Shown piece after piece: positions 45,254-60,756 of a DNA stretch of 64,000 bases. A model generated the notes under the pieces. It saw only the letters and a program-made list of their open reading frames with translations. It was not told the DNA's origin and did not search any database. Numbering within the stretch: position 1 is the stretch's first letter; each line of letters begins with the position of its first letter. Both the position numbers and the translations under genes were made by a program. Source of the DNA: Paeniroseomonas aquatica (GTDB lineage Bacteria; Pseudomonadota; Alphaproteobacteria; Acetobacterales; Acetobacteraceae); the NCBI RefSeq assembly GCF_030409335.1, contig NZ_JAUFPN010000195.1, positions 61,030-125,029 of the forward strand, written 5' to 3'.

Positions 45254-46145
45254 CAGGCGGGGCGAGCCGCTGTTCGAGCGGCTCTGCCTGATCGGGGTCG
45301 GGCTGGTCGGCAGCTCCATCGCCCGGGCGGCGCGGGAGCGCGGCGACATCGCCCGCACGGTGGTGGCGCATACCCGGAAGCCCGAAACCCTGGCCCGGGT
45401 CCGCGCGCTCGGCTTCGCCGACGTGGTCGAGGCCGATCCGGCCGAGGCCGTGCGCGGGGCGGATTGCGTCATCCTCTGCGTGCCGGTCGGCGCCTATGCC
45501 GGGGTTATGGCGGCCATCGCGCCGCACCTGGCGCCGGGCTGCGTGCTGTCCGACGTCGGCAGCACCAAGGGCAGCGTGATCCGCGACCTCGGGCCGCTGC
45601 TGCCGCCCGGCGTGCACCTGGTGCCGGCGCATCCCATGGCCGGCACCGAGCATTCCGGCCCGGATGCCGGCTTCGCCGACCTGTTCCGCGGCCGCTACGT
45701 GATCCTGACCCCGGTGCCCGGCGGCAATGCCGCGGCGGTCGAGCGCATCGCCGAGCTGTGGCGGCGCTGCGGCTCCATGGTCGAGCGCATGGATGCGGCG
45801 ACCCACGACAAGGTCGTCGCCATCGTCTCCCACCTGCCGCACCTCATCGCCTTCACCATCTGCGGCACCGCCGACGACCTGGCCGAGGAGACGCGGGAGG
45901 CGGTGCTGAAATTCGCCGCCTCGGGCTTCCGCGACTTCACCCGCATCGCCTCCTCCGACGTCGACATGTGGCGCGACATCTTCCTCAACAACCGGGAGGC
46001 GCTGCTCGAGATGCTGGCGCGCTTCACCGAGGATGCCCAGGCGCTGGGACGGGCGGTGCGCTGGGGAGAGGCGGGCTTCATCGAGGACCGCATCCGGCGC
46101 GGGCGGCGGATCCGCCGCGGGCTGATCGAGCGCAAGCAGGCCTGA
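45243..46145 (+). CDS. Prephenate/arogenate dehydrogenase (TyrA family)
   Basis: A 300-residue oxidoreductase. The Rossmann motif [10 protein letters not shown] lies at residues 16-25, and the conserved active-site runs DVGSTKGSV near 103 and [10 protein letters not shown] near 129-138 identify the TyrA family; [12 protein letters not shown] follows. It decarboxylates prephenate or arogenate with NAD(P)+ to the tyrosine precursor. The start is a GTG at 45243 inside hisC (11-bp overlap); no ATG fits the frame. Together with the two upstream genes it completes a shikimate-end branch. Confidence 0.92.
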   Translation: MVDDRRGEPLFERLCLIGVGLVGSSIARAARERGDIARTVVAHTRKPETLARVRALGFADVVEADPAEAVRGADCVILCVPVGAYAGVMAAIAPHLAPGCVLSDVGSTKGSVIRDLGPLLPPGVHLVPAHPMAGTEHSGPDAGFADLFRGRYVILTPVPGGNAAAVERIAELWRRCGSMVERMDAATHDKVVAIVSHLPHLIAFTICGTADDLAEETREAVLKFAASGFRDFTRIASSDVDMWRDIFLNNREALLEMLARFTEDAQALGRAVRWGEAGFIEDRIRRGRRIRRGLIERKQA

Positions 46146-46179
46146 TCCCCCGATCCCCCCACCCGCCCCGCCGCCGGCA

Positions 46180-46209
46180 TTGACAGCAGCCCCTCGCGTC
46201 ACGCAATTT
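46180..46209 (+). promoter_or_regulatory. Candidate sigma-70 promoter for the acyl-CoA dehydrogenase-like gene
   Basis: TTGACA at 46180-46185 is a perfect -35 element. CAATTT at 46204-46209, 18 bases on, is a weak -10. The palindrome at 46208 overlaps its end, so a bound protein could block transcription. Confidence 0.45.
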
Positions 46210-46223
46210 GGTCGATCGACCAA
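46208..46223. promoter_or_regulatory. 16-bp perfect palindromic operator candidate
   Basis: TTGGTCGATCGACCAA is identical on both strands and ends 22 bases before the acyl-CoA-dehydrogenase-like gene's ATG at 46246, beside the promoter. GntR/FadR-type regulators often use TnGTnnnACnA-like sites and this is consistent with that or a similar family. No regulator gene lies nearby. Confidence 0.6.
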
Positions 46224-46245
46224 GAACGGGACGAAAGGGGCGGCT

Positions 46246-47439
46246 ATGTCCACGGCTCTGGCTGGCGTCACATCGATGCTCGACCGCGGCGAACCGGCGG
46301 CCCGCGCCCGCGCGGTCGCCCCCGTCCTCGAGGCCGCCGGGCCGCGGATCGAGGCCGACAAGGCCATCCCGCCCGAGGTCCTCGGCGCCATGCACGGGGC
46401 CCGGCTGTTCCGCACCCTGCTGCCCCAGGCCTATGGCGGCGAGCAGGTCACCCCGGCCGCCTTCTACCGGATGATGGAGGTGATCGCCGCCGCCGACGGC
46501 TCCGCCGGCTGGTGCCTCTGCCAGGCCTCCGGCTGCTCCATCGCCTCGGCCTACATGGCGCCCGAGGTGGCGCGGGAGATCTGGGGCCCGGCCGATGCGG
46601 TGCTGGCCTGGGGCTTCGGCAACGGCGCGGCGCAGGTGGTGCCCGGCGGCTACCGGGTCAGCGGCACCTGGGCCTTCGCCAGCGGCAACCGGCACGCCAC
46701 CTGGATGGGCGGGCATTGCCGGGTGATCGAGCCGGATGGGTCGATCCGCAGGAATGCCGACGGCAGCCAGCACGAGCGCAGCATGCTGGTGCCGCGCCGC
46801 ATGGCGCGCTTCCACGATGTCTGGAACGTCGTCGGCCTGCGCGGCACCAACAGCGACACCTATACCTACGACGCCATCTTCGTGCCGGAGGAGTACGGCG
46901 TCTGCCGCGACAGCGACGCGGAACGCCGCATCCAGGCGCCGCTGTACCAGTTCACCACCAGCCATCTCTACTCCGCGGGCTTCGCCGGGGTCTCGATCGG
47001 CATCGCCCGCGGGCTGCTGGATGCCTTCGTGGACCTCGCCAGGGGCAAGACCGCGGCGGCGGCGACCAGGCCGCTGCGCGACAGCGAGGTGATCCAGAAC
47101 GGCATCGCCCAGGCCGAGGCCAAGCTGCGCTCCGCCCGCGCCTGGCTGATCGAGGTGCTGGAGGAGGCGCATGCGGTGGCCGAGGCCACCGGCCGCATCA
47201 CCATGACCGAGCGGGCGATGATCCGGCTGGCGACGACCTCGGGCATCCAGCGCGCCAAGGAGGTGGCCGAGTGGGCCTATCACGAGGCCGGGGCCAGCGC
47301 GATCATGCTCTCCGGCCCCTTCGAGCGGCGGATGCGCGACATCCACGCCTCCTCGCAGCAGGTGCATGGGCGGAGCGCGCATCTCGAGATGTGCGGCCAG
47401 CACTTCCTCGGGATGAATCCCTCCGGCCGGTTCTTCTGA
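46246..47439 (+). CDS. Acyl-CoA dehydrogenase-like flavin-dependent oxygenase/hydroxylase
   Basis: A 397-residue protein of the acyl-CoA dehydrogenase superfamily, in the branch with HpaB/DszC-type monooxygenases. It has the N-terminal run LFRTLLPQAYGGEQVTPAAFYRMMEVIAAADGSAGW, a middle VSGTWAFASGNRHATW region where flavin binds, and a C-terminal helical bundle. Such enzymes oxidise or hydroxylate small aromatic or sulfur compounds with reduced flavin from a partner reductase; none is adjacent. The substrate is unknown. The ATG at 46246 lies 22 bases after the palindrome. Confidence 0.85.
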   Translation: MSTALAGVTSMLDRGEPAARARAVAPVLEAAGPRIEADKAIPPEVLGAMHGARLFRTLLPQAYGGEQVTPAAFYRMMEVIAAADGSAGWCLCQASGCSIASAYMAPEVAREIWGPADAVLAWGFGNGAAQVVPGGYRVSGTWAFASGNRHATWMGGHCRVIEPDGSIRRNADGSQHERSMLVPRRMARFHDVWNVVGLRGTNSDTYTYDAIFVPEEYGVCRDSDAERRIQAPLYQFTTSHLYSAGFAGVSIGIARGLLDAFVDLARGKTAAAATRPLRDSEVIQNGIAQAEAKLRSARAWLIEVLEEAHAVAEATGRITMTERAMIRLATTSGIQRAKEVAEWAYHEAGASAIMLSGPFERRMRDIHASSQQVHGRSAHLEMCGQHFLGMNPSGRFF

Positions 47440-47446
47440 ACCGGGG

Positions 47447-48427
47447 CTACTCGGCGACCGCCCCGGCCCGCTGCGCCAGCGCGCCCCAGCGCCGGCCCTC
47501 GCCGGCGATCAGGGTGGCGAAATCCTCCGGCGAGGGGCTGGCGACCGCCGCCGTCGCCGCGAGGGCGAAGCGGTGCCGGACATCCGGCAGCCGGAGCACC
47601 TCCTCGGCCAGCCGGTGCCAGCGCTGCAGGATCGCGGCCGGGGTGCCGGCCGGGGCCAGCAGCCCCTGCCAGGAGGAGGCGACGAAGGCGGGGTAGCCGC
47701 TCTCGGCCATGGTCGGCACCTCCGGCAGCGCCGGCACCCGCTGCGCGGTGGTGACCGCCAGCGCCTTCAGCCGCCCCGCCTGCACCTGGCCCAGCGCCGA
47801 GGAGAGCGTCACGAAGAGCCCGTGCACGTCGCCAGCGGTCGCCGCCGTCACCGCCGGGCCGGCGCCGCCGGGATAGGCGACATGGACCATGTCGAGCCCG
47901 CCGGCCAGCTCCCGCAGCAGCTCCATCTCCAGCCGGTTGAGGCTGCCGGCGCCGGGCGAGCCGTAGTTCACCTTGCCCGGATTGGCCCGGGCATAGGCCA
48001 CCATCTCCCGCACCGAGCCGAAGGGCGCCGAGGGGTGCACCACCAGCGCATCCGGGGTCTCCGAGACCAGCGAGATGGCGGCGAAATCCTCGACCGGCCT
48101 GAGCCGTAGGGTACGGGCGAAGACCGTGGGGTTGACCGCCAGCGTGCCGACATTGCCGAGGAACAGGGTATAGCCGTCGGGCGCCGCCCGGGCGGCGGCT
48201 TCCATCCCGACATTGCCGGCGGCGCCGGTGCGGTTCTCCACCACCAGCGGCTGCCCCAGCGCGGCCGAGAGATGCGGCTGCATGATGCGGGCGGCGAGGT
48301 CGGTGGCGCCGCCGGGGGCGAAGGGCACGATGAGCCGGACCGGCCGTTCCGGATAGGTCGCGGCCCGGGCGCCCGCCGTCGCCAGGCCCAGCCCCGCAGC
48401 CGCCAGCAATCCCCGTCGATCGATCAT
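47447..48427 (-). CDS. Bug/TctC-family substrate-binding protein
   Basis: A 326-residue Bug-type binding protein with a leader (MIDRRGLLAAAGLGLATAGARA, cut near residue 22). Motifs: YPERPVRLIVPFAPGGATD, VVENRTGAAGNVGMEA and the DGYTLF turn, with PEVPTMAESGYPAF near 235. A strong GGGGGAG site precedes the ATG. It converges with the acyl-CoA-dehydrogenase-like gene and may supply its substrate, but no membrane partners are adjacent; the ABC exporter gene lies directly upstream, so its promoter region is short. Confidence 0.9.
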   Translation of the reverse strand: MIDRRGLLAAAGLGLATAGARAATYPERPVRLIVPFAPGGATDLAARIMQPHLSAALGQPLVVENRTGAAGNVGMEAAARAAPDGYTLFLGNVGTLAVNPTVFARTLRLRPVEDFAAISLVSETPDALVVHPSAPFGSVREMVAYARANPGKVNYGSPGAGSLNRLEMELLRELAGGLDMVHVAYPGGAGPAVTAATAGDVHGLFVTLSSALGQVQAGRLKALAVTTAQRVPALPEVPTMAESGYPAFVASSWQGLLAPAGTPAAILQRWHRLAEEVLRLPDVRHRFALAATAAVASPSPEDFATLIAGEGRRWGALAQRAGAVAE

Positions 48428-48510
48428 CGCCCGTCTCCCCCTGGCCTCTCGGGGCCGTTCGGGCAACGATGCCACCGTGCCCGGCCGCGCGCCAGCGGCG
48501 CGGCGGGCGG

Positions 48511-50238
<1,728 letters not shown>

Positions 50239-50389
50239 GGCGCCGCCCGGTGCGGCCGGGGGCGGCGTGGCCGGGCGGGCCGGCGGGTCGTCGCGGGAGG
50301 GGTCAGGATCGGGGCCTCGGGGTCAGGGCGCAGGGCCGGAGCGGCCACCCTGCCGGGCGGGGCCGCGCCAGGCAAGCGCCCACCGCGCC

Positions 50390-52261
50390 TCAGTCGCCGG
50401 CGAGCCGCGGGCGGAGGTGCTCCAGCACCCGCCGGGCCAGCGCCTCGGCCGGGGCGGCGGTGGTGTCCAGCCGCAGCTCCGGCCGCTCCGGCGGCTCGTA
50501 GGGGCTGTCGATGCCGGTGAAGTTGCGGATCGCCCCGCGCCGCGCCTTCTCGTACAGGCCCTTGGGGTCGCGCCGCATGCATTCCTCGAGCGGCGCGTCG
50601 ACGAAGACCTCGACGAACTCCCCGGCCTCCAGCATCGACCGCACCATCCGGCGCTCCGCCCGGAAGGGCGAGATGAAGGAGCAGAGGACGACCAGCCCGG
50701 CATCGGCGAAGAGCTTCGCCACCTCGCCGGCCCGGCGGATGTTCTCGACCCGGTCGGCGTCGGTGAAGCCCAGGTCGCGGTTCAGCCCGTGCCGCAGGTT
50801 GTCGCCGTCGAGCGCATAGGTGTGCCGTCCTTCCCGGTGGAGCAGCTGCTCCACCAGCTTGGCGATGGTCGACTTGCCCGAGCCCGACAGGCCGGTGAAC
50901 CACAGCACCAGCGGCCGCTGCCCGTCGAGCGCGGCCCGGGCCCGCCGATCGACGAGGAAGGCCTCGTGGTGGATGTTGGTCGCCCGGCGCAGCGGGAAGG
51001 CCACCATGCCGGCGCCGGCGGTGCGGTTGCTGAAGCGGTCGACCAGGATGAAGGCGCCGGTCGCGCGGTTCTCGGCATAGGCGTCGAGCGGCACCGGCCG
51101 GGCCGCCGAGAGGTTGCAGAAGCCGATCTCGTTGAGGCCGAGCTGCCGCGCCGCGGCGTGCTCCAGCGTGTTCACCTCCACCCGGTGCCGGATGCTGGTG
51201 ACCGTCGCCGGGGTCCAGAGGTGGCCGATCCGCATGAGGTACTGCCGGCCCGGCAGCATCGCCTCCTCGTCCATCCAGAGCAGGTGGGCGGCGAATTGGT
51301 CGGCGACCTCGGGCCGCCGGTCCGGCGGCGCCAGCACGTCGCCGCGCGCCACGTCCAGCTCCTCCGCCAGCGCGATCGTCACCGCCTCGCCGGCCGCGGC
51401 CTCCGTCTGGTCGCCCTGCGGCCCGAGGATGCGGGCGACCGTGCCCTGCCGGCCCGAGCCGGCGACCGCGAGCGCCTCCCCCAGCGCGACCCGACCCGCG
51501 GCGACGGTGCCGGCGAAGCCGCGGAAGTCCTGGTTCGGCCGGTTCACCCATTGCACCGGAAAGCGGAAGGGCCGCGCCGCGGCATCGGCCTCGACGTCGA
51601 CCGTGTCGAGGTGCTCGAGCAGCGTCGGGCCGCGGTACCAGGGCGTGTTTCCGGACCGCCGGGTGACGTTGTCGCCGAAGCGGGCGGAGGTCGGGACCGG
51701 CACCATGGTCTGGAAGCCGAGGCCGGCGGCGAAGGTCAGCCAGTCGCCGACGATGCGGTCGAACACCTCCTCGGCGAAGCCCACGGTGTCGATCTTGTTG
51801 ACCGCCAGCACCACGTGGCGGATGCCGAGCAGCGAGCAGATGTAGCTGTGCCGCCGGGTCTGCGTCAGCACCCCCTTGCGGGCATCGGCCAGGATGACCG
51901 CGAGCTCGCAGTTCGAGGCCCCGGTCGCCATGTTGCGGGTGTACTGCTCGTGGCCCGGGGTATCGGCCACGATGTAGGACCGCCGGGCGGTGGCGAAGAA
52001 GCGGTAGGCGACGTCGATGGTGATGCCCTGCTGCCGCTCGGCCTCGAGGCCGTCGACCAGCAGCGCGAGGTCGACCTCCTCGCCGACCGTGCCGTGCTTC
52101 AGGCTGTCGCGGGCGACCGCCGCCAGCGTGTCCTCCATGATCAGCCGGCTGTCGTGGAGCAGCCGGCCGATCAGCGTCGACTTGCCGTCGTCGACCGAGC
52201 CGCAGGCGAGGAAGCGCAGCAGGCCATGCGCCTGGGCGCGGGGCGGCGGGCGGCCGGGCAT
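50390..52261 (-). CDS. cysNC: Bifunctional sulfate adenylyltransferase large subunit / adenylylsulfate kinase (CysNC)
   Basis: A 623-residue fusion. The N-terminal GTPase CysN (residues 1 to about 430) has GSVDDGKST near residue 21, the switch run [17 protein letters not shown] and NKID. The C-terminal CysC kinase begins near 435, with GLSGSGKST near 457 and [15 protein letters not shown]. CysN with CysD makes adenosine phosphosulfate from sulfate and ATP; CysC phosphorylates it to PAPS, the donor for sulfotransferases or sulfate reduction. It starts inside the cysD stop (ATGA). The fusion is like NodQ of rhizobia. Confidence 0.93.
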   Translation of the reverse strand: MPGRPPPRAQAHGLLRFLACGSVDDGKSTLIGRLLHDSRLIMEDTLAAVARDSLKHGTVGEEVDLALLVDGLEAERQQGITIDVAYRFFATARRSYIVADTPGHEQYTRNMATGASNCELAVILADARKGVLTQTRRHSYICSLLGIRHVVLAVNKIDTVGFAEEVFDRIVGDWLTFAAGLGFQTMVPVPTSARFGDNVTRRSGNTPWYRGPTLLEHLDTVDVEADAAARPFRFPVQWVNRPNQDFRGFAGTVAAGRVALGEALAVAGSGRQGTVARILGPQGDQTEAAAGEAVTIALAEELDVARGDVLAPPDRRPEVADQFAAHLLWMDEEAMLPGRQYLMRIGHLWTPATVTSIRHRVEVNTLEHAAARQLGLNEIGFCNLSAARPVPLDAYAENRATGAFILVDRFSNRTAGAGMVAFPLRRATNIHHEAFLVDRRARAALDGQRPLVLWFTGLSGSGKSTIAKLVEQLLHREGRHTYALDGDNLRHGLNRDLGFTDADRVENIRRAGEVAKLFADAGLVVLCSFISPFRAERRMVRSMLEAGEFVEVFVDAPLEECMRRDPKGLYEKARRGAIRNFTGIDSPYEPPERPELRLDTTAAPAEALARRVLEHLRPRLAGD

Positions 52262-53181
52262 CAGAAGTATCCCTCGCGCTTCTTGCGTTCCATCGAGGCC
52301 TCCTGGTCGGTGTCGATCAGCCGGCCCTGGCGCTCGCTGGTGCGGCTCTCGCGGATCTCGGCCAGCACCTGGTCGATCGTCTCGGCCCGGCTCTCGTGGG
52401 CGCCGGTCAGCGGCCAGTCGCCCATGGTGCGGAAGCGCACCCACAGCGTCTCGGGCCGCTCGCCCGGCTCGAGCGGCATGCGCTCGTCGTCGCGCAGGAT
52501 GAGGGCGCCGGCGCGGCGCACCACCGGCCGCGGCGCGGCGAAGTAGAGCGGCACCACCGGGATCGCCTCGGCGGCGATGTAGTCCCAGACGTCGAACTCG
52601 GTCCAGTTGGACAGCGGGAAGACGCGCATCGTCTCGCCGGGGCCGATCCGCGTGTTGTAGAGGCTCCAGAGCTCCGGCCGCTGGCCGCGCGGCTCCCAGA
52701 GGTGCCCCGGCGCGCGGTGGGAGAAGACGCGCTCCTTGGCCCGGGCCTTCTCCTCGTCGCGGCGGGCGCCACCCAGCGCCGCGTCGAAGCCGCCGGCGTC
52801 GAGCGCCTGCTTCAGCGCCTCGGTCCCCATCGTCGCCATGTGCAGCTGCGAGCCATGGGTGAGCGGGCCGATGCCGCGCGCCAGGCCCTCCGGGTTGGTG
52901 TGGACCACGAGCCTGAGGCCGAGCTCGGCGACGCGGCGGTCGCGGAAGTCGAGCATCGCCCGGAAGTCCCAGCCGGTGGCGATGTGCAGCAGCGGGAATG
53001 GCAGCCGGCCGGGGGCGAAGGCCTTCAGCGCCAGGTGCAGCACGACGCTGCTGTCCTTGCCGATGGAGTAGAGCAGCACCGGCCGGCGGAAGCTGGCCGC
53101 CACCTCCCGCAGGATGGCGATGCCTTCGGCTTCCAGCCGCCGCAGGTGCGGAGAGAGGCGGGCGGGGGCGGTGGTCTGCAT
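52261..53181 (-). CDS. cysD: Sulfate adenylyltransferase small subunit (CysD)
   Basis: A 306-residue CysD with PP-loop YSIGKDSS at about residues 38-45, [23 protein letters not shown] near 131-153, FPLSNWTE near 189 and a C-terminal [11 protein letters not shown]. It forms the catalytic part of ATP sulfurylase with CysN. The normally conserved motif LLHVDTGWKF reads [10 protein letters not shown] (64-73): the Asp is Ala-68 and the Lys is Asp-72. The Asp belongs to a motif shared by PP-loop enzymes, so activity may be altered. It precedes a frameshifted sulfotransferase gene on the same strand. Confidence 0.92.
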   Translation of the reverse strand: MQTTAPARLSPHLRRLEAEGIAILREVAASFRRPVLLYSIGKDSSVVLHLALKAFAPGRLPFPLLHIATGWDFRAMLDFRDRRVAELGLRLVVHTNPEGLARGIGPLTHGSQLHMATMGTEALKQALDAGGFDAALGGARRDEEKARAKERVFSHRAPGHLWEPRGQRPELWSLYNTRIGPGETMRVFPLSNWTEFDVWDYIAAEAIPVVPLYFAAPRPVVRRAGALILRDDERMPLEPGERPETLWVRFRTMGDWPLTGAHESRAETIDQVLAEIRESRTSERQGRLIDTDQEASMERKKREGYF

Positions 53182-53281
53182 CAGGATCGCTGGTCCTTGC
53201 TGGCCGCTGCCGCGGCGGTATCGGTTGGAATGTCCCGGCCGGCTCCCGCCGGCGGCGTGCCGCGCCCGCCCATGCCGCGCC

Positions 53282-54800
53282 TCAGGCCATCGAGGGCCAG
53301 TAGTCGGCCGGCTTGCCGTGGTGGGCGAGGAAGGCCTGGGTATCGGCCCGCAGCTGCTGGCGCAGCCGCTCGCGCACCGCCGCCCCGGGCCGGGGCCGCG
53401 GCACCGCCGCCTCGCTGGTCCGGTTCACCTCGGGATTGGGCACGCCCGCCAGCTCGGCCGGGTCGGCGCCGAGGAAGCCGCAGACCTCCGCCAGGCTGCG
53501 GCGGTGGTCGGCGCGGTAGTCCTCGTAGAAGATCACCTTCACCCGCGCCTCGCCGAACAGCGCCAGGAAGGGCTGCAGCTGCCGCCGGTAGTTCGAGCGC
53601 TCGACCGCGCCGCGCTGCGCCGCCGGCGTCTGCACCCAGTCCTCGAAGGGCGGCAGCGCCGGATCGTCGCGCCGGGCATGCCGGTACTGCGAGACGATGC
53701 GCTCGAGCGGGTCGCGGACGAGGTAGATCAGCCGGATCGGGCCGAGGTGGCCCATGATCCGCTCCGGCACCGCCTGCACCAGGGGGAGCATGGTGTAGGC
53801 GACCGTGGCCTCGCCCCGCAGCGGAAAGCCCCCGGCGCCGGCGAAATGCGCGAGATAGGCCTGCCATGCCGGGCTCGCCGGGTCGGGCCGCAGCTGCGGC
53901 TGGCGGTCGAAGAGGTGCAGCTCCTTGGCATCCGGGATGAAGATGTCCGGATGCTGCGCCAGCTGCAGCGCCAGGGCCGAGGTGCCCGACTTGGCGGCGC
54001 CGATGATGAGGAAATTCGGCTTCACCGCCTCCGGTCCGGGCGCCGCGGGCGGCGGCGCCTCGCGCGACAGGACGGTGAAGCGCGAGCGCGGCACCCGGTC
54101 CTCCGCTAGCTCGCCGCAGATCCCGGCCAGCGCCACCGCCGCATCTCCGTGCATGGCCGGGGAGGGGTAGTAGCGGTTCTCCGTCACCATCCGGCCATTG
54201 CCCATGTCGAGCGCGACCGGCCTGCCGCCGCGGGTGATCTCGCGCAGGCAGAGGCCCTCGGAGGGCACCGGATAGCCGGAGGTGCAGGCATAGAGGACCA
54301 CGTCCTGCGCCCGGCCGCGCTCCTCGTAGAAGCGGACGATGCCCTCGACCTCGGCGGCGGTGGTCATGCCGGTCGAGACATGCAGCTCGCCGGCGTAGTG
54401 GCGGCAGAGCCAGTCCTGCAGCCGGCATGGAGGTTGGTCGCCGAGGGGATCTTGAGGAAGGCCGGGCGGAGCGCCGCCATCTGCAGCGCCGAGGTCAGGT
54501 CCCAGACCGAGGTCGAGGAGGCGATGCCCTGCTCGGCGCAGCAGGCCTGCAGCTCGGCATGCTCTGGTCGGGGGTGAATTCCAGCGCCTCGCGGTGGGCG
54601 CCGTAGGTCGGGCCATAGGCATTGCCCGGCACCGGGTGCGGCGCCTCGTACTGTGGGGGCGAGAGCAGCTCGCGGTTGCTGCGCTTCTGGAACTTCACCG
54701 CGTCGACCCGGCGGACCTTCGCCGCGACGCCGATGAGCTCCCGGGCGATCGCCATGTCGCCCCTGTGGTTGCAGCCTATCTCGGCAACGAGGCGGACCAT
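53282..54800 (-). pseudogene. NeuB-like N-terminus fused to a sulfotransferase, broken by two frameshifts
   Basis: An ATG at 54800 opens a NeuB/SpsE-like sequence (VRLVAEIGCNHRGDMAIA, then DAVKFQKRSN). After EFTPDQ near 54562 the family continues (AELQACCAEQGI, then AFLKIPSATNL) in another frame. After ATNL near 54426 it shifts again to LQDWLCRHYAGELHVSTGMT and CTSGYPVPSEG. Each step is repaired by one added base. The rest of the NeuB barrel is missing and is replaced by a sulfotransferase domain: NFLIIGAAKSGTSALALQL (PAPS loop) and RLIYLVRDPLERIVSQYRH. The C-terminal frame ends at 53282. Either a decaying gene or sequencing errors in GC-rich DNA. Confidence 0.75.
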
Positions 54801-54880
54801 CCGGCAAGCTCCAGGGACTAATTCATTCTATAATCATAATTATATGATCACAAAACAAATCAGCGCCGGTGGCCGGCCGC
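54801..54880 (-). promoter_or_regulatory. AT-rich promoter region with inverted repeat upstream of the NeuB/sulfotransferase gene
   Basis: This is among the most AT-rich stretches in the window. On the minus strand TATAAT can be read near 54839-54844. ATCATA and TATGAT (54833-54838 and 54843-54848) form a 6-bp inverted repeat around ATTA. It suits a promoter with a regulator site and contrasts strongly with the GC-rich flanks, hinting at acquired DNA. Confidence 0.45.
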
Positions 54881-54891
54881 CCCGCCCCGTT

Positions 54892-55959
54892 TCAGTCCGC
54901 GGTGATGCGGGCGCTGCGGATCAGCGCCTCGGTCCGCGCCATCTCGGCCCTGAGGAAGGCGCCGAAATCGGCCGGGCTGCCGCCGACGATCTCGGAGCCC
55001 AGCTCGAGCAGCCGTGCCCGGCCCTCCGGCGTGCCGACGATCGCCAGGATCTCCCGGTTCAGCCGCGCCGCCACCGCCGGCGGCATCCCGGCCGGGCCGA
55101 TCACCGCATACCACTCCGCCACCGCGAAGCCGGGGATGGCGGCCTCGGCGATGGTCGGCAGTTCCGGCGCATAGGCCTGCCGCGCCGCCGCGGTCACCGC
55201 CAGCGCCCGCACCTGCCCGGCGCGGACGAAGGGCAGGGTGGAGCTGGCGTTGCCGAACATCAGCTGCAGCTGCCCGCCGACCAGGTCGGCCAGCGCCGGC
55301 CCGCCGCCGCGGTAGGGGACGTGCACCATCTCGATCCCCGCCGCCTGCTGGAACATCTCCCCCGAGAGGTGCACCGAGGTGCCGATCCCCGGCGAGCCGT
55401 AGGCCAGCCGCCCCGGGTTGGCCTTGGCATGGGCGATCAGCTCCGCCACCGAGCGCACCGGCAGCGCCTTGTTCACCACCAGGATGTTGGCGACGTTGGC
55501 GAGGTGCAGGATCGGGGTGACGTCGTCCACCGGGTGGTAGGGCTGGCGGGTCAGCAGCGCCGCGGTGATGAGGGTGCTGATGGTGATGCAGAAGGTGTGG
55601 CCGTCGGGCGCCGCCCGCAGCGTCTCCACCACGCCGGCCGCGCCGGCGCCGCCGCTGCGGTTCTCGATGACCACCGACTGCCCGAGCGCCGCGGCCAGCG
55701 GCGGGCCGATGAAGCGGGCGAGGATGTCGGTGGTGCCGCCGGGCGGGAAGGGAATGACCAGCCGCAGCGGCCGGCTCGGCCAGCCCGGCGTATCTCGGGC
55801 CGTCCCGGCCAGAGATAGATTTTGGGCCGTCCCGGCCCGGGGTAGGTTTTGGGCCGTCCCGGCCCGGGGCATATCTTGGGCCGTCCCGACCCGGGGCAGG
55901 GCCGTCATGGCGAGCGCCGCGCTGGAGGCGGCGACCAGGGCGCGCCGTCGGATCGGCAT
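54892..55959 (-). CDS. Bug/TctC-family substrate-binding protein with amplified leader
   Basis: A 355-residue Bug-type binding protein, about 30 residues longer than usual because of a four-copy repeat between the leader and the mature domain (residues about 19-54, units like PRAGTAQNL). The domain follows with SRPLRLVIPFPPGGTTD, VIENRSGGAGAAG and a DGHTFC turn. Each repeat unit contains GTAQ, a plausible signal-peptidase site (GTA|Q). It lies upstream of the broken sulfotransferase locus on the same strand, but no TctAB genes are nearby. Confidence 0.88.
   Translation of the reverse strand: MPIRRRALVAASSAALAMTALPRVGTAQDMPRAGTAQNLPRAGTAQNLSLAGTARDTPGWPSRPLRLVIPFPPGGTTDILARFIGPPLAAALGQSVVIENRSGGAGAAGVVETLRAAPDGHTFCITISTLITAALLTRQPYHPVDDVTPILHLANVANILVVNKALPVRSVAELIAHAKANPGRLAYGSPGIGTSVHLSGEMFQQAAGIEMVHVPYRGGGPALADLVGGQLQLMFGNASSTLPFVRAGQVRALAVTAAARQAYAPELPTIAEAAIPGFAVAEWYAVIGPAGMPPAVAARLNREILAIVGTPEGRARLLELGSEIVGGSPADFGAFLRAEMARTEALIRSARITAD
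55797..55904 (-). repeat. Four tandem 27-bp units in the signal-peptide region of the binding protein
   Basis: Units at 55797-55823, 55824-55850, 55851-55877 and 55878-55904 share GGGCCGTCCCG on the plus strand. The length is a multiple of three, so the frame is kept. The two central copies are the most alike; the outer ones have diverged. Confidence 0.9.
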
Positions 55960-56023
55960 GGCTGTTCCTTCCGGTCGGATCGCTGCCAGCCTATCGCGCC
56001 CCGCCGCGGCGCAGAAGCCGGCT

Positions 56024-60660
<4,637 letters not shown>

Positions 60661-60668
60661 ACCGGCGG

Positions 60669-60688
60669 CCGGCCCCCGCGGGGGCCGG
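60669..60688. terminator. Palindromic hairpin after groEL
   Basis: A 20-bp perfect palindrome, 8 bases after the groEL stop: CCGGCCCCC, GC, GGGGGCCGG. It precedes the stronger hairpin at 60703 and may be a pause or stabilising stem. Confidence 0.55.
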
Positions 60689-60702
60689 TGCGCCATGGCG
60701 TG

Positions 60703-60740
60703 AAGGCCGGGGGGAAGCGCTGCTTCCCCCCCGGCCTTTT
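60703..60740. terminator. Bidirectional rho-independent terminator after groEL
   Basis: AAGGCCGGGGGGAAGC pairs with GCTTCCCCCCCGGCCTTTT around GCT, with one bulged base and T and A runs at both ends. It can end both the groEL transcript and that of the convergent MFS gene. Confidence 0.88.
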
Positions 60741-60756
60741 CCACATGGGCCTTTTC

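Noticed and set aside
55797..55904. CRISPR-like short repeats
   Set aside because: The four units are directly adjacent, with no spacers, and lie in a reading frame.
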